In this document: in pieces, positions 7,647-15,636 of the stretch
Layout: each line of letters opens with the position of its first letter
Position numbering within the stretch: the first letter of the stretch is position 1
NCBI GenBank assembly: GCA_902776935.1
Contig: CACYRS010000006.1
Location: 16,162 to 80,161 of the forward strand
DNA: 64,000 nt
Direction: 5' to 3'
Source: an uncultured Prevotellaceae bacterium
Lineage (GTDB): Bacteria > Bacteroidota > Bacteroidia > Bacteroidales > Bacteroidaceae
The notes under the pieces: generated by a model
What the model was told of the DNA's origin: nothing
The model's database searches: none
The model's input: only the letters and a program-made list of their open reading frames with translations
Made by a program: the position numbers and the translations under genes

Positions 7647-9356
7647 CTACCGCACCTTCGAGAGCCACTCACTGGGTGACATGCCGGTGAGGGTCTTGAA
7701 GGTGCGGTAGAAGGATGTGTCGCTGGAGAAACCTGACTCCATGGCTACCTGAGCCATCTTGATGCTGGGATTGTCGAGCATCAGCTGCTTGGCATGCTCA
7801 ACACGGTAGTTGTTGACGAACTGCGAGAAGGAATAACCTTTGTTGGAGTTGATACATGCCGACACATCATTCTGGTGGATACCGAGTTTCTTGGCAACAT
7901 CCAACATCCTGAGATCGCTGTTGAGATATAGTTTCTCCTCTTCCATCACCTTCTCGATGCGCTGCATCATTTTCGGAGTGGCCTTAGTGCTGGCAGCATT
8001 CTCTTGCGAGTCGTCTTGCGGAGTAGGCATCTCAACGATCGTCTTTCGTGCTTTCTTAATAATAAGGTACGCGAGAAAAGCGCCTGCAATAAGTGCAACA
8101 ACCAATATCCACCACCAGCTGATGTTACTCTTTGACTCTGCAAGTATGGTTGCATTATCCCCAACCGGAAATAGCCATACTGCAGCAGAGGGAGTAAAGT
8201 TGTTGGTGTCGAAACCGCCGACGGTGATAACATTTCCTTCGGGAGTAACCATCGGCACAGGACCATTGGCTCCATGGATGCTGTCGGTATAGAAACACGT
8301 CAGTTCGGCAGGATCCTTGCCATAATTGATACAGAGCAGATATTTTCTCTGGCTGCCTTCGATGATGTGGCCCATCATATATGCCCGTTGGCTATTGCGG
8401 TCAACGGCAATCATGGTGTACCAGTCGATATCCCAGTTACCGTCTCTCATCGTTATGGCTTTGTCAGTAGGCAGGAGCGAGAACACCGTGTCGCGTACCT
8501 CCACGATACTCACCTGACCTGCTTTGCTGATTACAGGAAAGAGATATCCATACTCGCCCTTCTCTTCGTTGCCGATGAAGAAATCATTGCTGTTGGGGAG
8601 TCGGTGATAGCAGATGGACTGCAGACTGTCGAGCAGGGGCACATGGAAAGAAGAACCCTTCAGACGGTCAACGACACGATCCTCGATATCCTTGCCGTAG
8701 TTATCGTGGAAACCACTCACCACCATCACATCACCATCAGAGGTCTTTAAGAGCAAGGGAGCACTACGGGGCACGGACACCTCCTTGACAGTATTGAAAT
8801 ACATGCCGCTATCATAAACGGCGATGGCATCTTCGTTAAACCAGTTGCCGGAGATGACCACCTTCCCATCGTTCATCTCTACACCTACGGAATGGACCCG
8901 TTTCTTGTCCAGACATCCGAAACCCTCGAAACTGTGAGTCGCAGGGTCGTACATCTCCACCTCGAAAGTCTGTCCGATGCCAAGGTTTTTCTCATATCCT
9001 CCAGCGAGGAGCACCTTACCTGAGCGCAGAGGCACGAAGATACCATCATCGTGATTATAAACCATCTGCATCAGATGCCACTCGCCGTCCTTGAAATATT
9101 CTGCAGTGGGTGTCAGCACAAATCCTGATGTATGTCCGCCTGTCACCGTCAGTTCACCATTGGCATAGAAGACACTATGGCTGAAACGGGGGATATTCAT
9201 GTCGGGCAGACGCTCTGGTGTAATCTCTATCATGGCTACCGTGTCGTTGACGGCTCCTGTTATTGAGGTTTGAGAGGCATGAGCCGGAAGTGCCAAAAAC
9301 AGAAGTACAACTAACATGATAGTCGAGAGGAACTTAAAGATATATGCCATTCCCAT
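7647..9356 (-). CDS. membrane-tethered AraC-family regulator with periplasmic Kelch-like propeller
   Basis: 569 residues. A signal/anchor helix (FLSTIMLVVLLFLALPAHAS) is followed by about 370 residues of Kelch-like beta-propeller. Its blades include FSHSVFYANGELTVTGGHTS, VPLRSGKVLLAGGYEK and MNDGKVVISGNW. A transmembrane helix (WWWILVVALIAGAFLAYLII, about 405-425) and a cytoplasmic linker precede a C-terminal AraC DNA-binding domain (about 470-569: MLDVAKKLGIHQNDVSACIN, MAQVAMESGFSSDTSFYRTF). There is no kinase or receiver domain, so it looks like a one-component sensor that reads an outer signal and binds DNA directly. It is divergent from the surface-protein cluster beginning at 9567, its most likely target (inference). 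Confidence 0.85.
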   Translation of the reverse strand: MGMAYIFKFLSTIMLVVLLFLALPAHASQTSITGAVNDTVAMIEITPERLPDMNIPRFSHSVFYANGELTVTGGHTSGFVLTPTAEYFKDGEWHLMQMVYNHDDGIFVPLRSGKVLLAGGYEKNLGIGQTFEVEMYDPATHSFEGFGCLDKKRVHSVGVEMNDGKVVISGNWFNEDAIAVYDSGMYFNTVKEVSVPRSAPLLLKTSDGDVMVVSGFHDNYGKDIEDRVVDRLKGSSFHVPLLDSLQSICYHRLPNSNDFFIGNEEKGEYGYLFPVISKAGQVSIVEVRDTVFSLLPTDKAITMRDGNWDIDWYTMIAVDRNSQRAYMMGHIIEGSQRKYLLCINYGKDPAELTCFYTDSIHGANGPVPMVTPEGNVITVGGFDTNNFTPSAAVWLFPVGDNATILAESKSNISWWWILVVALIAGAFLAYLIIKKARKTIVEMPTPQDDSQENAASTKATPKMMQRIEKVMEEEKLYLNSDLRMLDVAKKLGIHQNDVSACINSNKGYSFSQFVNNYRVEHAKQLMLDNPSIKMAQVAMESGFSSDTSFYRTFKTLTGMSPSEWLSKVR

Positions 9357-9381
9357 TCTGATTGATTATTTTTTATGGGCG

Positions 9382-9389
9382 CAAAGGTA
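9382..9389 (-). promoter_or_regulatory. -7 box for the AraC-type regulator
   Basis: TACCTTTG on the minus strand, 25 bases before the ATG at 9356. It fits TAnnTTTG. The upstream sequence is A-rich and a -33 box is not clear. Confidence 0.55.
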
Positions 9390-9415
9390 ATAATAAAAAA
9401 AGGAAAAAACAACTA

Positions 9416-9443
9416 ACAAAACACATTTTTACTTACATTTTGT
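9416..9443. promoter_or_regulatory. possible operator: ACAAAA/TTTTGT inverted repeat
   Basis: ACAAAA (9416-9421) and TTTTGT (9438-9443) are inverted arms, extendable to 8 bases with one mismatch, between the divergent AraC-type gene and the surface cluster. The position suits a regulator site for both promoters. In A+T-rich DNA this could be chance. Confidence 0.25.
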
Positions 9444-9495
9444 AATATGATAGTCGTTTAATATATGTATCAGCAGCTTTTTGGTGTTTTTTTCG

Positions 9496-9503
9496 TAACT
9501 TTG
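9496..9503 (+). promoter_or_regulatory. -7 box for the surface-protein cluster
   Basis: TAACTTTG fits TAnnTTTG. It lies 63 bases before the ATG at 9567, which argues against an upstream start at 9465. A well-spaced -33 TTTG was not found, consistent with a need for an activator. Confidence 0.45.
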
Positions 9504-9566
9504 CATTATTATCAATTCAAAATACTAATGTACCCAAGAATTAATAAACATAACCAACTAGATAAA

Positions 9567-12500
9567 ATGAAGAATAAGTTACATACAATGGCCATCATCC
9601 TCGGGCTCTTGCTCTTACCAGCAGGAGCGTGGGGAGAAGGTGGATGGACGGAAGTTTCGACAGCAGAAGAATTGCAAGGCATATTCACCAATGGTGGAAA
9701 TGCCAAACTCACACGTGATATCACAGGCACAAATCAAGCGTTTGAAGTAGCAGGCGAAATGGTTCAGTTAGACCTTGCGGGACATACCATCGACAGGGGA
9801 CTAAGCAGTGCAGATGCAGATGCCAACGGCTATGTCATTAAGGTGAATACTGGTAGTACACTGACTATTAAGGATACAGGGAGCAATGGTAGTATCATAG
9901 GAGGCAAAGTGTCAGGAAACGGCGGTGCAATCACCAACGCCGGTACGCTGAATATCCAAGGCGGCACGATAACAGGGAATAGTGCCACAGGAAACGGCGG
10001 TGCAATCACCAACGCCGGTACGCTGAATATCCAAGGCGGCACGATAACAGGGAATAGTTCCACAGGAAACGGTGGAGCAGTTTTCAATACTGGCACCACA
10101 ACAATTTCTGGAGGCTCTTTAACCAACAACTCTGCTTCACAAGGCGGTGCCGTATATAACAACGGAACACTGACTATCTCAGCAGGAAACATCAGCAGTA
10201 ATACAGCCACGACGAATGGTGGTGGTATCTATCATTACGATGGTACGCTGAACATGAGCGGTGCGCCAACAATCAGTGGAAACCAGCAGGGAACGGCTGA
10301 TAACAATGTCTATCTGGCATCAGAAGAGACAATTACCGTCAATGCAGATTTGACCAATACCACACCCATTGGTATAACCAGGGCAAATATTGGAGTGTTT
10401 ACTACAGGATTGAATATCTATGCTGGTGACTACACGAAATTCATATCCGATGATGCAAGATTCGTAACAGCCAATTCGTCAGGTAATGCCAAACTACAGA
10501 CCTATTGGATGGACCTTCAGGAAAAACTGACTGCAGGAGATGTCACATTGGCAAGGAACTATGAGTACCTTTCAGGCTTTGACACTGCTGGACTGATTGT
10601 CAGCGCAGACAGAACCCTCAATCTTGGAAGTTATAAAATTGATCGCAAATTAAGCACAGCTACCGAAGATGGCTATGTCATCAAGGTTGCTGCAGGTAGT
10701 ACATTGACTGTCACCGGCACAGGACAGATTACGGGTGGTAATAATAGCGGAAACGGAGGTGGAATCCTCGTAGACGGAGGAACACTTATCCTTTCTGGCG
10801 GAAGTATCACAGGTAATATCGCTGCTACTGGTGGTGGTATCTATAACGGAGGAATATTACAGATGAGTGGTGCCCCAACGGTCAAGAATAATACAGGTGG
10901 GAATATCTACCTACCTAATGGTCATGCCACCATCACGCTGAACGGCACGTTGAACGGAACAGACGGCAATATCGGTATCACCATGCAAACACAAGGAACC
11001 TTCACCAGCGGTCTTAACACATACGGTACTATTTCAAAGTTTGCGTCAGACAATAATGCTTATGAAGTTGCTCCTAATGGAGACGAAGCAACACTGCTGA
11101 GCCACTGGGCAGCCCTTAAGGCCACACTGGCAAAAGGTGGAACTGTGAATTTGACTAGAGATTATGTTGCTCCTTCAGCAGGGGATGGATATCTTGAAGT
11201 TCCAAATGCTAAAACAGTAATTCTCGACCTCAAAGGACATACCATCAACCGTAATCTGACTGAGGCAACCGCTGATGGATACGTCATTAAGGTTATCGCT
11301 GGTGGAACGCTGACTATCAGCGATTCAGGAACTGGCGGAACTATCACTGGTGGTAATAACAGCAGTGATGCTGATGGACAAAGAGGCGGTGGAATCTGTA
11401 ACTTAGGTACCGTAAACCTTCAGGGAGGTATCATTAGTGGGAACCAGTCTGTCAAAGGTGGAGGTATCTATAATGAAAACACGCTGAATGTCAGTGGTGG
11501 AACGATTACAAGTAATACGGCTACAGGAAACGGTGGCGGTATCTATAATAATGGTACTACCTTCACGATGAATGGAGCACCAAATATCTCTGGAAACACT
11601 GGAGGAAATACCTATTTGCCAGCAGCACACCCCACCATTACTATTTCCGCTGCTTTGAGCAACACGACTGCTATCGGTATTACAATGGAAACCAACGGTG
11701 TCTTTACCAGTGGCCTTAATGGTAAGGGCAATGCTACCAATTTCGCCTCAGATAACAGCAGTTACGGCATTGGTCTAAACAGTTCTAATGAGGCAGTTAT
11801 CGGAAATAAATACACCATAACCAGGAATGAGCCTAACAATACCTATACATATATGTATATTAATGGTGACTACACATCTCCTACAATAGAAGCTGTGGCC
11901 GGAGAATATGTCGAGGTGACTATCAGTGGTGATGGCACTCATCATACAATACCTGTTAGTCTCTCCTATACGGATGGTACTCTCAGCACATATCCTAAAG
12001 GCGGGGTGGAATATGGTTTTAACATGCCAAACAAAAATGTTACCGTCACGGGTGTATGTCGGTATGGAGGCTATTGTGGTGACACCAATAACGAAGATGT
12101 AAAGTACTACCTTGAAGGTACGACGCTGAAATTCCAGGCGAAAGATGCCGGTAATTATGCGATGAAATCCACATACGCCTCACAGAATGAAGTACCTTGG
12201 TATTCTCGGACGGAAATTCAAAATGTTTATACTTCTGTTGAGATTCCCTCTAACATCACCAATATAAGCCCGTATGCCTTCTATGGTAGTGGTTTGACTA
12301 CTGCTGTCATCCCTGCATCGGTGAACACCATTGGAGCAAAAGCTTTTATGGGATGTACGAGTCTGACTGCTATCAACGTCAATGTCAGCAATCCCAGCTA
12401 TATGAACAACTCTTCTGATGGAGTCCTATATACCAAGTCAGCAGGAGGAGACCCGACAAATCTGGTTTGCTACCCTGCTGGCAAGTCCGACGTGAACTAT

Positions 12501-13781
12501 TCGGTACCCTCAACGGTAACAGCAATCACTGACGGGGCCTTTGCATTCAACACCCATCTTGAGTCCATTACGGTTGCAGGTGGCTCCTCGTTCAGTGCAA
12601 CTAATGGTGTTTTGTATAATGCAGGAGGCACAGAACTTTACTGCTATCCTGCCAGAAAGACTGGTGATATATATGACGTAGCTTCTACCGTAACGGAAAT
12701 CAAACCCTATGCTTTCCATAACAACAATCTGCTGAAAGCGGTTAATTTCTGTGAGACAACAGTTCCCACTGGTGGCACAGAGATGTTCGGAGGCTCCAAT
12801 ACTGCAAAGATTATGGTGACGAAGGGACTGAAAAGTGGTGGCGGATACAAATACAACAATACTGCCCCATGGAGTACTACAAACTATATAGACCGTACCT
12901 ATGAAATGGATTTGGCAAATGCAGTTGTTTCATTAGCATATGATACCTATAGTTATGCTGACAATGATTATAGTAATACGTCTGTAAAGCCAGCAGTCAC
13001 CAGCGTGACGCTTACAACAGGTAATCTAACGCAGACACTACGTTCAGGAATAGACTATGTGGCAATAGATGATGGCTCATACAGCAACAATACAGCTGTT
13101 GGCAATGCCACTGTGACCATTACTGGTGCTGGAGGATATGCCGGAACTAGTAAGAACAGGAATTTCACCATCTATAGACATCTGAATATAAGTGGTGCAA
13201 CAAACTATTTTACCTATTTTGCCAATGAGGATTTGTCAATATATCATCCAGAATATTATCATGCATACACCATCACTGCGGTTAACTGGACGACAGGAGA
13301 AGTAACGTTAAGTGAATTAGCCTATATTCCGGCAAACAAACCAGTTTTGGTGTATTCTCCAAATTATAGTCATTGCCAGATTAATAATGACTATTACTTT
13401 ACCGCCCATGCTGCAGGCTCACCGACTGAGCCATGTGCTAATTTCAAAGGTGAGACCACTGCAAAGACGTTGGATGAACTTAAGTCAGAAAACGGTGCTG
13501 AGGAGATTTATGTGCTAAGAGGTAATTACTTTGTCAGAGCCACAAGTGGAGAGCTACCTGCACGACATTGCTATATTTTTAAACCCAGTAGCCCTGTTCC
13601 TGCTCCTGCCCATCTTATTATCAGCTTTGAAGGAGGAAGTGATACGACGGGAATTGGTTCTGTTGAAGATGAATCATTGGAAAACGGGAACGAGAAGATC
13701 TATGACCTGAGCGGTCGACAGGTAAAGACACCTGGCAAGGGCGTGTACATTATCAACGGTAAGAAAATTATGATTAAATAA
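9567..13781 (+). CDS. giant secreted beta-helix / BspA-LRR surface protein with type IX-like C-terminal tail
   Basis: 1404 residues from the ATG at 9567, chosen because it follows the -7 box and starts a signal peptide (MAIILGLLLLPAGAWG). Three successive cassettes (about 9640-10500, 10501-11090, 11095-11800) carry GGAITNAGTLNIQGGTITGN-type glycine-rich turns. These predict right-handed beta-helices like those of polymorphic surface proteins. A short Ig/InlB-like stretch follows, then BspA-type leucine-rich repeats (SGLTTAVIPASVNTIGAKAF; AITDGAFAFNTHLESITV) and an MBG-like domain. The C-terminus has KIYDLSGRQV then GVYIINGKKIMIK, the Bacteroidales secretion-tail pattern. It is likely an adhesin or matrix-binding protein. 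Two 75-base units at 9915-10064 are almost identical. Confidence 0.78.
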   Translation: MKNKLHTMAIILGLLLLPAGAWGEGGWTEVSTAEELQGIFTNGGNAKLTRDITGTNQAFEVAGEMVQLDLAGHTIDRGLSSADADANGYVIKVNTGSTLTIKDTGSNGSIIGGKVSGNGGAITNAGTLNIQGGTITGNSATGNGGAITNAGTLNIQGGTITGNSSTGNGGAVFNTGTTTISGGSLTNNSASQGGAVYNNGTLTISAGNISSNTATTNGGGIYHYDGTLNMSGAPTISGNQQGTADNNVYLASEETITVNADLTNTTPIGITRANIGVFTTGLNIYAGDYTKFISDDARFVTANSSGNAKLQTYWMDLQEKLTAGDVTLARNYEYLSGFDTAGLIVSADRTLNLGSYKIDRKLSTATEDGYVIKVAAGSTLTVTGTGQITGGNNSGNGGGILVDGGTLILSGGSITGNIAATGGGIYNGGILQMSGAPTVKNNTGGNIYLPNGHATITLNGTLNGTDGNIGITMQTQGTFTSGLNTYGTISKFASDNNAYEVAPNGDEATLLSHWAALKATLAKGGTVNLTRDYVAPSAGDGYLEVPNAKTVILDLKGHTINRNLTEATADGYVIKVIAGGTLTISDSGTGGTITGGNNSSDADGQRGGGICNLGTVNLQGGIISGNQSVKGGGIYNENTLNVSGGTITSNTATGNGGGIYNNGTTFTMNGAPNISGNTGGNTYLPAAHPTITISAALSNTTAIGITMETNGVFTSGLNGKGNATNFASDNSSYGIGLNSSNEAVIGNKYTITRNEPNNTYTYMYINGDYTSPTIEAVAGEYVEVTISGDGTHHTIPVSLSYTDGTLSTYPKGGVEYGFNMPNKNVTVTGVCRYGGYCGDTNNEDVKYYLEGTTLKFQAKDAGNYAMKSTYASQNEVPWYSRTEIQNVYTSVEIPSNITNISPYAFYGSGLTTAVIPASVNTIGAKAFMGCTSLTAINVNVSNPSYMNNSSDGVLYTKSAGGDPTNLVCYPAGKSDVNYSVPSTVTAITDGAFAFNTHLESITVAGGSSFSATNGVLYNAGGTELYCYPARKTGDIYDVASTVTEIKPYAFHNNNLLKAVNFCETTVPTGGTEMFGGSNTAKIMVTKGLKSGGGYKYNNTAPWSTTNYIDRTYEMDLANAVVSLAYDTYSYADNDYSNTSVKPAVTSVTLTTGNLTQTLRSGIDYVAIDDGSYSNNTAVGNATVTITGAGGYAGTSKNRNFTIYRHLNISGATNYFTYFANEDLSIYHPEYYHAYTITAVNWTTGEVTLSELAYIPANKPVLVYSPNYSHCQINNDYYFTAHAAGSPTEPCANFKGETTAKTLDELKSENGAEEIYVLRGNYFVRATSGELPARHCYIFKPSSPVPAPAHLIISFEGGSDTTGIGSVEDESLENGNEKIYDLSGRQVKTPGKGVYIINGKKIMIK
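9915..10064 (+). repeat. near-perfect 75-bp tandem duplication inside the beta-helix gene
   Basis: Copy 1 is 9915-9989 and copy 2 is 9990-10064. I see one difference, GCC versus TCC near the end of each unit. Each unit encodes 25 residues containing GGAITNAGTLNIQGGTITGN. A diverged third unit follows from 10065. Confidence 0.9.
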
Positions 13782-13782
13782 T

Positions 13783-13799
13783 AGGAGGAAATGACGATG
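13783..13799 (+). promoter_or_regulatory. strong Shine-Dalgarno leader deciding the start at 13797
   Basis: AGGAGG at 13783-13788 is 8 bases before ATG 13797. The nearer ATG at 13791 is only 2 bases away and is probably not used. The same AGGAGGAAAT-N5-ATG layout recurs before the next gene (15620-15636). Confidence 0.7.
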
Positions 13800-15614
13800 A
13801 AAAAGATAATGAGATACTTCTTCTTGCTGATCGGCCTCCTGATGGCTACTGTTGTAAAGGCTTATAAGATAGAGAAAATCAATCACAGCCATGGCAACAT
13901 AACTGAAATTAAGTATGGTACGACGGATGTTACAGTCGGTGTCGACAGCGGTACAGAAATCCCCTCTGGCCAAACGGTCACTATGACAGTAACTCCTGAC
14001 GCAGGATATTATCTGAGTTCTTTGGTATATGAAGAAGTGACACCTCTTAACATTGCATTAGCTCCACGACGTGCGCCAGGTATCAAGCCCATTCATAATA
14101 TTACCATTCCTACCAACAGCTCGACATATCTTGCAGCGCATTTTGGAGGAAGTTACTCCTTCGATATGCCGGAGAACAATGTTATCATAACGGCAACATT
14201 TGTAGCCTGCACTTCTATAGATGGTGGGAAAGTTTATTGGGACAGTTGGGACGGAACAAGTGCTTTGCCGCAAAGTAAGGTGTATGATGGCACTGCACAC
14301 ACTATGAAAGTGAGGGTTGGAGATACTGAACTGACCAAAGACCGACATTATACCACCACAGCATATACACTAACCAATGTGGATAACATCACCCCTACCA
14401 TTACGGGTATCGGTGAGTATAATGGAAGTATTAGTGGTACCACGACGCTTAGTATTACCCAGCAGCCACTGACTATAACAGCTAATTCTCAAACCATTTC
14501 CTATGGAAGCAGCATTGAGACTGGTCTTAGTCGAGTAACTACCATAGGTCTTGTGACGGGTGATGCTCTGACCAGTATCACATTGACTCCTTCGACCTCT
14601 CAGGTTACTACAACAGGAACCATCACACCCAGTGGCGCTACCACTACAAAGGGAATCAGTAATTATGCCGTGACCTACAATACAGGAGCTCTGACCATCC
14701 AGGCCTATGATTTGAGTGCCGTAGCTCTCAGCGATGATGTACTTGATATTGATTTAGATAAATATTATTTCAATTATGATGGCTCATTGCATAAGGCTCA
14801 AGTAACATCTATCAAATATCAAAACACTCCGTTGGCATCTGGTACCAGCTATACCTATGATTATGCGAAATTAGGTGTTTATACGGGATCTATAGGGACT
14901 GGTAATGAAGCAAATCCTGAAAACCCTGTAGACTATAAGACTTCAGACATCTACACCATTGTTATTACTTTCTGTGGCAATTATACTGGTACAAAGACTG
15001 TAGAATACCAAATCAGGCCAAAGATAACGATGAGCGGCAATAATGTATGGTACACGTACTATAACCCGACATACAATATGAAGATGCCTGACGGAGTGAA
15101 AGCATATACTATTTCTGATAATACTGAAACACAGATTATCTTATCGCCAAATAATGAATCTGGACACGGATATATCAAGGCAGCGACCCCGATGCTATTG
15201 TATTATACAGGAGCAAGCACGGATATCTATCCCGAATTGGTGAAGACAGATGATTCACATTTAAGTACTATCTCCAGCTATACCCATTATCATGGGTTAT
15301 CCGATGCAACTGTGGTTACAAGTCTCCCTGAATATAATACTAAGGACATCTGGATATTGGTTAACAACCAGTTTGTACGCACTGACAATGGGAGTATACC
15401 AGCCAACAGGTGTTATCTGGCATTGGTAAAGAATAGTATAACAGTGCCTCACTTTGCCCCAGCAATCAATTTCGGAGGATTGACAGGCATTGATGAGCCA
15501 AGGGATAAGAAGGAAAACGTTGAAATGAAGATTTACAACCTTAACGGGCAACGTGTTCAGAACCCCGCCAAGGGACTCTATATAGTGAATGGTAAGAAGG
15601 TTATTATCAAATAA
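13797..15614 (+). CDS. secreted MBG-type repeat protein with type IX-like C-terminal tail
   Basis: 605 residues. A signal peptide (IMRYFFLLIGLLMATVVKA) is followed by an InlB/Flg_new-like module (TVTMTVTPDAGYYLSSLVYE ... FDMPENNVIITATF) containing LAPRRAPG. Three or so MBG-like beta-sandwich repeats follow (KVYDGTAHTMKVRVGDTELT; PLTITANSQTISYGSSIETG; YNYDGSLHKAQVTSIKYQ-like). The C-terminus MKIYNLNGQRVQNPAKGLYI ending in VNGKKVIIK matches the tail of the flanking genes. It lies 15 bases after the beta-helix gene and 19 before the giant repeat gene. Probably a surface stalk or adhesin; the binding partner is unknown. Confidence 0.75.
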   Translation: MKKIMRYFFLLIGLLMATVVKAYKIEKINHSHGNITEIKYGTTDVTVGVDSGTEIPSGQTVTMTVTPDAGYYLSSLVYEEVTPLNIALAPRRAPGIKPIHNITIPTNSSTYLAAHFGGSYSFDMPENNVIITATFVACTSIDGGKVYWDSWDGTSALPQSKVYDGTAHTMKVRVGDTELTKDRHYTTTAYTLTNVDNITPTITGIGEYNGSISGTTTLSITQQPLTITANSQTISYGSSIETGLSRVTTIGLVTGDALTSITLTPSTSQVTTTGTITPSGATTTKGISNYAVTYNTGALTIQAYDLSAVALSDDVLDIDLDKYYFNYDGSLHKAQVTSIKYQNTPLASGTSYTYDYAKLGVYTGSIGTGNEANPENPVDYKTSDIYTIVITFCGNYTGTKTVEYQIRPKITMSGNNVWYTYYNPTYNMKMPDGVKAYTISDNTETQIILSPNNESGHGYIKAATPMLLYYTGASTDIYPELVKTDDSHLSTISSYTHYHGLSDATVVTSLPEYNTKDIWILVNNQFVRTDNGSIPANRCYLALVKNSITVPHFAPAINFGGLTGIDEPRDKKENVEMKIYNLNGQRVQNPAKGLYIVNGKKVIIK

Positions 15615-15619
15615 AAGAT

Positions 15620-15636
15620 AGGAGGAAATCATCATG
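15620..15636 (+). promoter_or_regulatory. strong Shine-Dalgarno leader of the giant repeat gene
   Basis: GATAGGAGGAAATCATCATG places AGGAGG 8 bases before ATG 15634. It closely matches the leader of the preceding gene (GGAGGAAATGACGATGAA). Confidence 0.7.

Noticed and set aside
9465-9566. Upstream extension of the beta-helix protein
   Set aside because: It would include the -7 box at 9496-9503, and the signal peptide begins only after ATG 9567.
9915-10064. CRISPR-like direct repeats
   Set aside because: Units are adjacent with no spacers and are translated as beta-helix turns.
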